64,000 nucleotides of DNA, from positions 868,001 to 932,000 of the forward strand of contig JAKUDP010000028.1 in NCBI GenBank assembly GCA_022570795.1, given 5' to 3'. Under the pieces are notes generated by a model, which ran no database searches, was not told the DNA's origin, and saw only the letters and a program-made list of their open reading frames with translations. This stretch comes from Sphaerulina vaccinii. Lineage: Eukaryota; Ascomycota; Dothideomycetes; Mycosphaerellales; Mycosphaerellaceae. Each line of letters starts with the position of its first letter. Positions within the stretch are counted from its first letter, which is position 1. Shown one piece after another: positions 31,849 to 43,808 of the stretch. The position numbers and the translations under genes are program-made.

Positions 31849-34800
31849 ATGGCGAAACGAACCGCGGGTGGCAAACAGCACAAGAGAGCACTCTCCGCGA
31901 CCAGCACAACGGAAGCCACTGTGAAGCGACCCAGGAAGGCCAGGTCCACGCCTGTAAAGAGTAGCTACTTCGAGGGCGACAGTGATGACCAAGACCTTGA
32001 AGCAGACGAAGTACAGGACGATCTGAACAGTGCATCTGGCTCGGCATCAGATTTCAACGAAGAAGAAGCCCAGTCTCACGAATCATCGGAGCCATCAGAG
32101 TCCGAAGAAGAAGATGATGACGATGTACCGAAAAGACGCAGGACGACGAAGAAGTCTGAAGGCAAACCAGACACAAAGTCCAATGCCAAGAATGGCGTCG
32201 AATGGAAGCCTGGCGTCAAGACCGGGTTAGGTGAGTGCGAGGACTTCACGAAGTCGTGGCATAACCCAGTCTCACTTGAAGAGATGAAGATGAAAGCTGA
32301 CTTCTGCGCAGGTCCTGGAACTCAGGTCATCATCAAGAAACCAAAAGCCAGGTAAGTAGCGGTAGGCCAAAGGTATCCCATTTCCCCTATGCCTCACCGA
32401 GTTTGAGCCTACTATGGTGACAAACTCAAAGACAAGCCTTTCGAGACACAGTGGCGGTGCTCAGAGATATCTGCTTACCTACTACTCTTGCAGGCCAGTA
32501 GGGAAGACGCCATATGCCGACGATACGCTTCACCCAAACACTTTCCTCTTTCTGAGCGAACTTAAGGAGAACAACAAACGAGAATGGCTCAAAAGTAAGT
32601 ATGCAATGAGCCATACGGTCTCTGACCGCAGATGGTCAGCATACAAGACTACTTGTGAGCGCGAATGTTGTAGCTCGCTGACCATATCTCAGTGCATGAT
32701 CCAGATTTCAGACAAAGCGAGAAGGATTGGCATACCTTCGTTGAGCAGATGACTGAGAAGCTGACCACAATAGACGACACGATACCGGAGTTGCCCATCA
32801 AGGATGTTGTAAGTGTACTAGAGGCTTCAGTAAACAAGTATATGTGGTGACAGTAGCCACATGCAGGTCTTTCGCATATACCGAGACATCAGATTCTCCA
32901 AGGATCCGACTCCCTGTAAGCTACAGTCTAGGGCGTTTTCATGTGCTTCTATGCATTGCTGACATGCTCAGACAAGGTACAGCCGAACGTGAACAAGGCT
33001 CCGCGAGGGTTGACGACTGACCATTCGACCTGACAGGCGTACTTTAGTGTGGCATGGTCACGCGCGGGGAGGAAAGGTCCATTTTCGTATGAAGTCGAGA
33101 CTGAGAACTTGTTGCGTGAAGGACGAGCTGACCTGCGCTTGGTAGGCATTACTACCTGCAGGTTGCACCAGGAAACTCATTCATCGGTAAGTCGCATCAT
33201 CAGCCGTTGGACGCAAGCTGGACCAGTGCTATAGGCACTCCGTGCTGATCAAATGTTCACGCCACTCGGCGCTATGATGCCTGCTCTTTGCCATTTGACA
33301 GCTCTACGAGATACTTGATGTCTGTCGAGCGCGCCATGTGCGATGCTAGCTTGCCTCAGCTGGATTCTGATACTGGGAACATCCTCACCAGTGACAGTGT
33401 TACCTGGCACATATCTCTTGCGACTCCCTTGAGCTGCAAGATATGCCCCGCCGCTGGTCACCGACCAATGTATATCAGTTGTCGGCAGTACATGGGCTGA
33501 TGAATATTGCCATAGGCGGAGGTCTTTGGCACCCAGAGGCCGCTCCAGTCGCAGCTATGCGTCGCGCTATCGATCGACACCCTCAGCGACTGAAGGCAGT
33601 CTTGCAGGATCCTCGCATCAGGAAGGAGTTCTTGAAGGGCGCAGCTGCGAGCGAGAAGGCTGTGGTTCGAGCTTTCTGTGAGGGCAATTCTGAGAATGCG
33701 CTGAAGAAGAGGCCTAAAGTAAGTGAACAGTCTCCTATACCGTCTCTGCATATCACGTCGGCGCGATCTACTGGCCTCACTGCGCTCAGTCGGCCATTGG
33801 GAACTTGCTCTCAGGTCGCACAATCCTGTGTCTGGAGACGAGAAGCTCGGCTGGAAAGATGGGAGCGAGATCGCTGTCCCGAGGTTCGACCACATGTTAC
33901 AAGCTGGCATCTGTCGATGTGGTCGCAGACGTGGAGCCCTTGTGCATCACGGGAAGTCGCCTTGCTTTCATCTGATACTCGTACGACGAGGAAAACGACA
34001 TCTGCGTGCACAAAGAGACGTGTTAACCAGCATGATGACATGCACGACGACGAGAGTCGTGTGTCGGAGGGGTAAATGAGCGGAACGTTGCCCCAAGACA
34101 CCTGCTCGCCCGGTGCCGCCTTCCTTCCGTGTCTCAGAGCTTCCAAGGTATCATCTTGATGATTGGCTTCGCCATGCTTGATATGCGAGCGCTTTCACAA
34201 GGATCAATTGAACCGCGCAAGGAGAACAAAAGTGCCGCACTCCATCGTTACGATGATACTCCGAAGCTCAATGTGTGCAGTCGCAGGCTCCACCTCACCC
34301 TGCGCACCACCCTGCGCACTCTATCATCGGCTGCATCCATGGCAGTCATGCATGACTTGAATCCACTCACCGCGAACGCGACGATTCTCTGATTGCAGCC
34401 CTTACTGACGAAGCAATCAAGACGGTACTGCTACCTAGCCATTGCTGACTGCTTACAGGGTTTCGAAGCCGATCACGCTGACATTGACCTGCTCCGGCTC
34501 CGCAACTACACCATTGGACGCAAATTGGCAGACACAGAGGTGATCGGAGAGTCTGGCAGGGAGCGCATATCACAACTGTTGACTGCACTAGAGCCGTTCG
34601 TAAGTGGCCTACTGTTGCGGCGATAGAAGATGGCATTCACTAACACATCATCTACTGCGTGTTAGATCACTTACATAAATTCCGTGAGTTCACTGGGCAC
34701 ATGCACTGAGAGCTACTAAAGGGTAATGAAGACCTGCGTACTAACGAATCCGTAGGTGATCATGCCAGACGAAGAAGAGGAAGACGAGGATGCTGCAGAC

Positions 34801-34857
34801 GAAGACGGCACAGATGAGGATGATGAGGCCGATGAGGAGGTAGAACTCGAGGATTGA
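31849..34857 (+). CDS. DUF2461 family nuclear-type protein, 12 exons
   Basis: Exons 31849..32230, 32312..32351, 32494..32594, 32693..32808, 32867..32915, 32972..32976, 33037..33086, 33146..33186, 33516..33718, 34459..34599, 34666..34683 and 34756..34857; 1248 nt, 415 aa with consistent phases throughout. The N-terminal 120 residues are basic and then acidic (KRPRKARS, ESEEEDDDD), suggesting a nuclear protein. The DUF2461 core follows with FLSELKENNKREWLKMHDPDFR, FRIYRDIRFSKDPTPYKAYFSVAWSR, GGGLWHPEAAP and ADHADIDLLRLRNYTIGRKL. It ends in a very acidic tail. The function of DUF2461 is not known. Odd points are a 5-nt micro-exon coding the TyrLys of TPYK, an 18-nt exon, and two introns of 329 and 740 nt among otherwise short ones. 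Confidence 0.85.
32972..32976 (+). other. 5-nt micro-exon of the DUF2461 gene
   Basis: ACAAG flanked by CTCAG on the left and GTACAG on the right. It completes the Tyr codon and supplies Lys in DPTPYKAYFSVAW, and it is the only way seen to keep both frame and family sequence between the exons ending 32915 and starting 33037. Confidence 0.7.
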
Positions 34858-35056
34858 TCTGACGTGAACGCTGACGAGGGATGAAATAGATCGATGTGCT
34901 TGACGCGAACTTTGCAGCGCGACCACAGGCGCATAGCATCTCCTGCTTCAGCTATTCGTTGCCGTTGTCGCTCACAATGATATCCTGACAGGACCTCTGC
35001 AGTGTCCACCTTGCCACTTGACTTTGATCAGATCCTGTGCGTGCATCATAGTACTC

Positions 35057-38000
35057 AGTAATTGAATAAGTCAAATTCGTGTAGTAGCATTCAATTTCAA
35101 TTCAAATTAGCGTTTAATTGCATGGATTTGAATTGAATGCATTCAATTCCCTTATATATAATAGCTATAAGTGAATATTAGCTCTAAAGGCCGCCAGACA
35201 TTACTATGTCGTCGTCTACACCACCCCCTATTGCTTCTAACGCTAGCTTTGCTATGCCTAAGCGTTGCCAATCCTTTGAGCACTCTGTTTCACTTACAAC
35301 CTTAGTAGAAAGCTGTAACCTTTCCTATATAATAGTCCGTCTTATGCTACTAAATATAGTCTCGCTTATTGCGGATATAGTTAATACTAAGAACACGTCT
35401 ATTGCGAGACGCGCTAGTGCTAGCGTTAATGCTATAATAGCCGGTTGTAACTAGTGCTTTAAAGGAGTCTGCTTTGTACTATTTATTATAGGCAAGGCTC
35501 GGGGTTTGGAGTAAATAAAGCTGTCAAAATCGTCGTCCTTATTGTCTAGCACATAGATCTGCTTCTAGTACTGTTCTAGCTTAGTTGGCTTAGTAGATAT
35601 ACTAGTATTCGATGTTGTTACTATCGGTGCAGGTAAGTAGCAGTCCTTATATTTACTCTATAGCATAGTAGCCCTTTCAACAGCTACTATTAGCTATGCT
35701 GCCTTGTATTTACGCTTCTAACGCTAGGCTTTCTTAAGACTAGCATGTCGTTTCTCTAGATAGAGTAGTACTGCTACTATATAGATAGCATTGTTATCTA
35801 TAAGCTCGTAGTACTTATTAAACAATACCTAGCTTATATTTATTATAGCAAGAAACCTTGGATCTATAGTATGCTTTGCCTCCTATTCCTCGTAATAGTC
35901 GATAAGGCAATCTATTAACTCTTATATATAGTCTAGCGTTGTATTGTGACCTTCGGCTTTAAGTATTGCCTTATAGAAAGGCTATAGGAATTGATAGGTC
36001 TTATTAAGAAACTACTAGTGTTCCTTAGTTAATTAATAGCTAGCTAGTAGCTCCTTATGCACTACTAGCATATAGACTACTACCGGCTTCGTATTAAACA
36101 GCTATAGTATTATTATAAACCAACTATTCTATCTAGTCTTGCCTAGAACGTATAGATATATCTATAGCAGATCCGGGTATAGTTTAAGTATCTGTTTGAA
36201 GCTAGAATAGAGCTTGTTGTAGCATAATAAGGTAACAAAATCGTAGGCCAGTTTAAGAGGTTTATAGTACTTTAGGCCTTTCTTCTTTTTGCTATCTAGC
36301 CTTTCTAGTTCGCTAATTATATCGACACCGTCGCTATTAGGGTTTGCATTGAGAACGTACTTATATACTATGCGTGCTGCGTCGGGGTTCTTAGTATATA
36401 TAAAGGTAGTAGTAGCTAAATTAATAATATGCCTAAGGCAGTATAAGCGCCGTTCCTTAGCTAAGAAGTAGATAAAGCCTTTGAGCCGTAACTTATACTC
36501 TAACGCCTTAAGGATATTATCTATATAATAAGGGTTATCTATAGTAATCTAGCTAATATTGTGCTCTATACCGAAGTTCTTAAATATAGCTAGAAGGTAT
36601 AGAGCGACAACCTTACTAGCGTAACTATCTAGCAGCTTAGGGAGGTCTAAGAGGCACTGCACAAGGTTACCTTAGTCGTCTACCTACTATGCATTAATTG
36701 CTTAGAACTCTTTATAGTATTCTATACTAGAAGTCTACGAATCCATATAGAAATAGATATAGCTAATAGCCTAGTTAATGCGTATCTTTACTAGTTGTCT
36801 TATAAACTTGTAGTTGTCTATTATCCACCTTAGAATTAATATCGCCAAGTAGAGAAGGGCGTGCTTAGCTATGCGATTAACCGATAGAATAAGGTCTTGA
36901 AACTCGTCTAATTCAACGATCTTGTGCGCTAGGTTCTATTATATAATTAAGGTAGTAACCTTGCTACGAAATATATATTTATCGACTATATTAAGTAGGA
37001 TATTATTAACTTATTTCTTAGCCAACTTAGTAGTCTTTTCTACGCTTTTGGCAAGGCCTTCCTTTATCTTCTATAGGTTGCGTATAGCCTACTTTTAAGG
37101 CACTAGTTTGTCTAGATAAATACTATGTTTCTTAAGGTAATGCTTCGCATTACTACTAGTACTGCACTATCTATCGTTCTTAGAGCATTTGTAATAGTAG
37201 AATAGTTTATAGCTAGTCTTGTCTCTTCTTTCTGCCTATATAGGCCTATCGTTTAGCGCCTAGAGCATATAATCCCTCTTATTTCTACTAGCGCCACGGC
37301 TTATCTATCGTTATATAAGATATATTAGCTATATAGATATAGAAGTGGCCGGGTAATTGCTTTATAAGGACTCGGGCTCGATTAAGGTTTGAGAGGTGTC
37401 TAGCGCATCCAAATCGGATATAAGGAGTGCTAGATCTTCGCTGCCTATCGTAGTAGATAGTCTATTATTAGTTCTATTATCTAAGGGCATAAAGAGGCCG
37501 TTTGAAGTGTCTATAGTAATATGCAAATTAATATTATCCTTATAGAAGCTTAAATTCTAAAGTCTGAGAAGGCCTGCAGAGGTAGTTTTGGCGACTTTAC
37601 TAGGGTTACAATGCGTGTTTCTAAGTAGCTAGCATATAACAACAAACGCATTTTAGGACATAGGCACAATAGGGATCGATCTAGTATACTCGGTTTAGTT
37701 GGAATCTCTATAAAGGTATATTTTGTATCGATATTAGTATGTTAGTCGCCTAGAAAGTAAAAGGTTCTATAAAGTAACTATTTATAAAGTATAAATTCTT
37801 CCTAAATTACGATTTTAATTGTTTTAAGCCTGAAATGCAACTTCTAAGCAATATTTTTATATGCAAATTTTCGCTTTAATCTATACTCTATTTTGCACTA
37901 ACGAATATATTTATATATAGTATTGTTATAGTATTATCTAGCATTTACTATAATAACAGCTTTGAAGTTCCTTAGATTTAGCTATTAGTAGGTCTAGTTG

Positions 38001-38921
38001 ATATCGTAATGCTAGTCGGTATACGGACCGTATATATAGAGAGGCTAATAGGATTAAGCACTGTCGATTTAAGCTATCTAACTTGAGATTCGTAATATAT
38101 TTAGAATATAGCTAACTTCTTCAATACCACTTTCTTTATTATAACTAATATAACAACTACGCCCTAAATATAGCTATTTGCTACTCGCAATCCTCTCTAT
38201 ATATCGCTAGTACTTATAGCTAGTTATACCGACCCTCCAATGTACTATAGGCGTCGCCTTGAGCATCGCAACGAGCTCCCTGCCTTGCGCCAACCTATCT
38301 TGTTCTATATAGTAGAAATAGTATATTAGGTCTCTCTCTAAGCTAGTAGCATGCTACTTATAAATAGTATTGTCTAGGCGCTTATAGATATACCTAACGC
38401 GCTTTATAAGAGCCTTAGATTCGTAGTCGATTAGTACCGAGAGCTTGCGCTTCTACGCCGGGATAGTAGTAGTAATTTTGGCTAGTAATAGTAACCTTTT
38501 AAGCCTTGCTAGGCGGACTAACTCCTCGGTAATTATAGGCTCGACCTTAGTAACCATCCTCTAACTGCCAGATAGTAAGGAACCGATATACGACGTCGCT
38601 AGCGTAGTCGTTGGCGTATCCGAATCCTACTCTGACTCTAAGGTCTTAGAAGTCGGTACCTGCCTCGAATTAGCACCCAATATCGACATATCCTTACCCT
38701 ACGAACTTCCGAACAATAGCCTATTGCGAATCGAGCTTCTAGTACTAAGATTAGTAAAGAGAAGGATAAGAAACATGCATAGAAGCATAAACGCGTAGAT
38801 ACACGCTATAGCGCGTACTATTCAATGCACGAGTTAATTTAGCATTCAATTCAACGCAGAAGCATTCAATTTCAATTTAGTATTGAATAATTAACTAATT
38901 GAATACGACGATTCAATTACT
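35057..38921 (-). mobile_element. RIP-degraded hAT-family DNA transposon
   Basis: A 3865-bp AT-rich block bounded by 11-bp perfect inverted repeats (AGTAATTGAAT at 35057..35067; ATTCAATTACT at 38911..38921), with further ATTCAATT-rich sub-terminal repeats inside each end. The minus strand reads as a broken transposase. Near 37140-37200 lies a BED-like zinc finger ending HYLKKH. Near 35250-35400 lies the hAT dimerisation domain (AIDVFLVLTISAISETIF, then SSIRRTII, a stop, ERLQLS). Stops are TAG at Trp positions, e.g. 35325..35327, as CpA-to-TpA RIP produces. A second broken frame (about 38690 down to 38380) lies upstream of the transposase inside the same ends. No clear 8-bp target duplication was found. 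Confidence 0.85.
35200..37670 (-). pseudogene. hAT transposase pseudogene with RIP stop codons
   Basis: Read on the minus strand from about 37670. The upstream part gives a degenerate N-terminal region, then SYKLFYYYKCSKNDR and a BED-type finger with His-x4-His. The far end gives the dimerisation domain in which ERVFSxARRTIsWER of the family appears as ETIFSSIRRTII, stop, ER. Numerous TAG/TAA codons make it inactive. Boundaries are approximate. Confidence 0.75.
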
Positions 38922-40517
38922 AAGCTCTATGCCGTGCATGGTATTAATCAACCACGTATGCTGTGTCATTCGAATGAGCGGGACTGATGCACTACTTGTG
39001 GCACGATGGTGCCACGTAGGCATCCTAGCCTGAACATACGTCCTCTTCGCCGCAGAATTCGCTACTATTTGGGAGAGAGCTGCACTGACAGCGACTGGAG
39101 CCACGTTGAGCTGCACGTTACGATGAAAGCTGCAGTGGTCAAGACCATCGCTCATGGCCGCCCAATAGGACTTGCTCCAGTGTTACAGCTTTCTTCTCGG
39201 CAGACCCGGGCGTGTCGTGTTGAGCACACACCAAAGTTCAGCCTGAACCCTGCTCACTGCGGGAAGCTGCATGAGCTTTCAGTAACGTGACTGTGGTGCT
39301 GGGCTAGATCGGCGATTTAGTGCAATTGACAAGCGGCGTAGCCAATGAGAACCTAGACTTGTGGCCCAATGGTGTCCGCGCCGCTCCTCAAGGGCCGAGA
39401 GGAGGCTTGGGAGGGATGCTGCAAGCGCAAGCCACCTCGTAGAGACATGGGTATCCCAGTTCAAGAGCAGAGAACATAAATCGTGTTGCTTGTTAAGCGA
39501 CACTCTTGCAACTGTGCCGCGACAGGCGCAGGCGCAGAAATACCGTTCCACCAGATGGCAAAGACGATGAAAAGCAGTCGCTCACGATGGAGACCACACA
39601 TCTTGCAACATATAGCAACAGCGAAACAGCTTCGCTGGAATCAGTGGCAGTAGAACTGTCACAAACATCTCAGTCCACACGCCTGTTCGAAGTCAGGCAA
39701 GATCTTGGAGCAGATTCTGAGCGGCTCTTCGCTATTACCCTCCATGCAGTGTCCTACATTTTGTGGAGCTTTTATGCCTACGCTGGAGATCCATGCGGCT
39801 TGCAGATGTACAGTATGTGCTATGATGTGCATACCTAGTACAGATCAAATTGGCAATTGGAGCATGCCGCATGAATTGATCCATTGACCAACAGATGGCG
39901 ACCCTTCCTTTCGTGATGTCCCATAGAGCGTAGCGTAGGCTGTTCGATAACTGCAATTGAGTAGAGGGTGCACAAGCTCACCTAGTAGCAAAGAGATCCG
40001 TCCAGGCTGATTTCACAAGCGGCATGCATTGCCATCCTTGTGAATGTTTTGATGCCCGTACTCGTGGTTAGGCTCTTCACCGCATATAAAGTCCTGGTAG
40101 GTGCATGATTCTCGTCTTTTCTGCTTGCTTCATCACTGCTTCACATACCACTCCAGTGCTTGTAATTACTGAGTTCGCCATACGCGCGTAAGTCTTCGGT
40201 GACCTGACTTGATCGCCACCAGATGGTTCTGACACGTACCTTTCAGATACTATCACATCTCTCATTAGATGTGCCAGACAGGCTGTCATCTTACAGCTGC
40301 TGACGAGGTTCGTCCCAACCACCATGCCCGTGCCCATCTTCCTGCCAGTCCATAGAAGGTTCGGTTCATGGCGTAGCCGAACGGATGCGAGAGTTTGCAG
40401 CACAAGCCTGTCTACCAGCGATGCCCAGTCTCGTTAGTCTCGAAGGGAGCGCCTCGGGCAGTTGCCAGACTGAGATGGTGTTACGTCAACGACGGGCTCG
40501 CGGTTCGCTTCGCTGCC

Positions 40518-40548
40518 TCTGCCTTGCCCTGCCTTGCCCTGCCTCCGA
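40518..40548. repeat. Short TGCCTTGCCC tandem repeat
   Basis: About two and a half copies of a 10-bp unit within intergenic DNA. Confidence 0.75.
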
Positions 40549-40713
40549 ACGGCCACCAAACGCCGCATTCTTTTCAAGCAGGATTATTCTGATTGGATGA
40601 TGACGCTGACTTTTGTCTCTCGAGCAGCATCGCCTGGAAGTTGACCTGCAGTCAGATCTGACTGCTTTGCCATCCCTCATCGGCCATCCTGCATTGCTAC
40701 CTTCCTGAGCAGG

Positions 40714-40740
40714 AGAAGAAGAAGAAGAAGAAGAAGAAGA
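40714..40740. repeat. GAA trinucleotide microsatellite
   Basis: An uninterrupted run of eight to nine GAA units, read as AGAAGAAG..; outside any gene. Confidence 0.9.
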
Positions 40741-41725
40741 ACATGTAAGCAGACTACATTTTTTTCGCTCGCTGTTCTTTCTCCTGTCCCCACGGTGATG
40801 CGACCTGCCGCGTGGCCCCCTTGTCAGTTCCATCTGAGGATCTCACTGGCTGGCCACTCCCCATTAGTCTGACGCTAGAGCGGCAAACTGCAGACCCATG
40901 TCGCATTATCATCATCTCGCTTTGCTCCTTTGACTCTAGCGGTGCTGTGTGCAGACCAATCAGTGTGCAACATACGCGGCTGCTCGTTGTCGACCTCGTC
41001 CCACGGCGACCCCGTAGCACTCAGAACCACAGCGCTGGTGACGGGAACACGAGAACGCGCCTGTTTCGTCTGGCAGTTGCCACCCTCGGCAGCGCAAGGA
41101 AGTGGCCCTCTGGTACTGGCAATGCAAGTAGGCGAGGCACTAAGTGCTGAGTGTGGGCCGTACCAAGCCACCCAGCAGGGATGGCCGGAGTAGAGTTTCC
41201 AGCGGCAGCGGCAAAGGCTTCGGCGCGATCATCATGCATCGTGGGCCAGGTGCTGACAAGCGCGCCTGTGCTTCTGAGAGGGAGAGGAGGAGCTGTTGTG
41301 TTCAGCTCGAGTGCTAACGTGATGTCTTTTTAGAATCTGCGTCCCGAGCCTACATTTACCACTTCCCTGGGCGGGATTCTTCTCTTCTTCTCCGCCTTCT
41401 GTACACTTTCCCGAGCATTCGACACTGCGCTCGTGCGACGGCTGCTCCACAACGATTTCGGCACGCGATTGACCTGTGTCACCACGTCGCGAGACGGCAG
41501 GCATACCTCACAACCAACACTTCTTTCCCACCTGCACGGCTACCGACCCTTCCCGGCCCGCGAAACTGGTTCTGTGTAACTCGAACATATCACTGGACTT
41601 ACATTGTCGCTGCAAGGCCTGTCTGCCTGGCTGTCTACTGGCGCCGCGAATCACCGTGGGCGCATTTCTCAGCGCGTCACACAAAAGTCGCGTAACGGCG
41701 CTCATCGCCGTCAAACTCGATCAAT

Positions 41726-43070
41726 ATGGCACAACAATATCCTTCCCCAAATGGACAGCAATGGGCTCCAAATAACGCGCCGCCCGGTGGTCAGCCTCAG
41801 CAACAACAGCAGTGGAGTCCACAACCACCAAACGGACAATACCCGCAGCAAAGGCCACCTAATCAAGTAAGTTCTACTTTGACGTTGGAATTATGCACAG
41901 CAGCTGCCTGCCAAGACAACTCGACTCGCGCTTGTATTTTTCATCTTTGATTCTCGTTCTTCCTCGGACAACACCGCCCGCCCTCCCGCATGAGACGCGT
42001 CTTTACCACCACGATGGCCGCAGAAATTGATCCAGCGCTTGATGCACAAACGACAGACCATACTGACGACGATGTGACTACACAGCTCCCCGGCATTACT
42101 GCCGCGCCAAACCAAGGTGCGCCCGCGATGGCCACGCTGCAACCAAATCACCCCGATCAGTATCGCGCCCTGCCGCCGCCACAGCAGATGTATCCTCCAC
42201 CTTACCAGCAAGGGCAGCAGATGGGATATCCTCCAGCCCAGCCTGCACCGCGTCAACGCACCGCGATAGCTTGTCGCTATTGCCGTCGTCGCAAGGTACG
42301 TCACCTTACTTACCACGCTCCCACGCTGCTAACTTGATAATCAGATTCGCTGCTCTGGATTCGAACAGTCTGAAGATGGTCGATGCACAAACTGTGTGCG
42401 CTTTTCTCAAGAATGTGTGTTCACTCCAGTCAGCGCCCAGACCCAGGCATTCGTCCCGGCACATACTGTGTGGCGTGGCCAGAATCCGCCTCCCAACACT
42501 CAACTGTATGGAGCATACGGTCAGCCATTGCCAGCCAACAACCGCGACCAGCAATACCCACCTCAGCAGGGTCAGCAGCAGCAGCCTGGCCAGTATCCTC
42601 CGCCTCCGCAAGGCTACCAGCAGCAGCCAATGTACCCACAGCAAGGGCAAGCTGGAACCAAGCGTCCCAACGACGAGCCTCACACGCCAACTTTGCCGCC
42701 ACCTAATCCTGGCGAGCAGGCTCAGATGCCTCAGCAAGGACAGTACGGCTATCCTGGTGTCAGTCCCGGTGGTGCGTCGCCCGCTTTCTTCTCCCACTAC
42801 CCCGCGCAACCTTTCCCACCAGCCTACTACACACAGCCGCAGAGCCCGTACTTGTACGAAGCGCCGCGTGCACCTTCTTCCCCACACTCCCTCACCTATG
42901 CACCCTCTGGCGCAGTCGTCCAGCAGAGTCACGCTCATCCTGTGAAATCTACTACTGCGAACCGACGTCGTCCATCAAAGACAGAGGACATGGCGAGCCA
43001 GATGAAGCAGGATGAGCGCAACTCTACTGATAGCAGCATGCTGCAAGCATTCACTCGCGGACCCAAGTGA
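41726..43070 (+). CDS. Zn2Cys6 transcription factor with Pro/Gln-rich flanks
   Basis: Three exons, 41726..41866, 42086..42295 and 42345..43070, introns 219 and 49 nt; 358 aa. The first 110 residues are Pro/Gln-rich. The zinc cluster CRYCRRRKIRC..CTNCVRFSQEC has the spacing C-x2-C-x6-C-x10-C-x2-C-x6-C; the second intron splits it after RRRK. The rest is again Pro/Gln/Tyr-rich, with no fungal-specific transcription factor middle domain. It should bind DNA; targets are unknown. The first intron is long and carries its own open frame; the acceptor at 42085 gives NQ-LPGITAAPNQ in frame. Beyond the TGA at 43068, the same frame continues after a further TAG with a coding-like stretch to a stop near 43220. 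Confidence 0.82.
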
Positions 43071-43808
43071 TGGTAGCTGACTGGTTCAGCAGTAAAGGAC
43101 GATGTCTCGAGCGTAGCCGCGGCTAACGAGAGGAAAGAAGAAGCACTGAGAAATGGTTTCGTCAAGGACGTCGGCGTCCAGGTGGAGATCATCAAAGCCG
43201 ACGGTAAAGAGCAGGTCTCTTGATGGGTGGGCTAGGGAGTGATGAAGTTTACTGCGATACCCCTTCGGCGGCGGTGCGGCATTTGGTGTGATACATGGGT
43301 ACCGGAAGGCGTTGCTTTGCTATTCTCTGGGAGGTCTATTGCTGTTCGGCATCCGCATTTTCATGGAAGAGCCTCGTCAAACAATGCTCGAGCGAAAGCA
43401 TGAACCTGATTGTTGATTGTACTTATCAGCTCTAATATTCTGCGAAAGAAGGCGAGTCTGGCAACGGATATGATGTGAGAGTAGTATAACTCAGCGTGTG
43501 GACAGTTCTGTATGATTTTCGAAACTTGTTCTCTTATCAACGCTCAACATGTGCTGCGCTTTCACTCCAACACTGATGCTCTGACACATTCCACTCTTTA
43601 ACATGGACTGAGGTGAAGTGGTGCTCAACTTAAGGGTCGGTGCGTTCCGGTGAATGCTGCTTCTGGAGTTCTGCGTTGCGTTGCGTTCGCCGTCTCTGGC
43701 GCGTCCCGCTCGCTGCCATCTGAATCTGAATCTCGTTGTCTCGCTGACCTCATCAAGTCGATCTACGAAACCAACTTGCCTTGCATGAAAGTGTACTTTT
43801 GACATATC
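43071..43808. other. Intergenic region with possible coding-like extension of the preceding frame
   Basis: From 43077 to about 43220 the frame of the Zn2Cys6 gene reads VKDDVSSVAAANERKEEALR and on, although TGA and TAG intervene. The remainder is the promoter of the next gene and has no ORF of note. Confidence 0.4.

Larger units (their letters stand above)
38922..41725. other. Gene-poor region upstream of the Zn2Cys6 gene
   Basis: GC content returns to normal right after the transposon. No ORF with family resemblance in about 2.8 kb. It contains a GAA microsatellite (about 40714-40740) and a short TGCCTTGCCC tandem repeat (about 40520-40548). The right end is CT-rich and is the likely promoter and long 5' UTR of the next gene. 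Confidence 0.5.

Noticed and set aside
35049..38929. 8-bp target-site duplication for the hAT element
   Set aside because: Flanks TAGTACTC and AAGCTCTA do not match; only a weak 4-of-5 similarity (CTCAG/CTAAG) was seen.
42306..42938. 210-codon minus-strand frame across the Zn2Cys6 gene
   Set aside because: Antisense of the Pro/Gln-rich coding region; lacks any motif.
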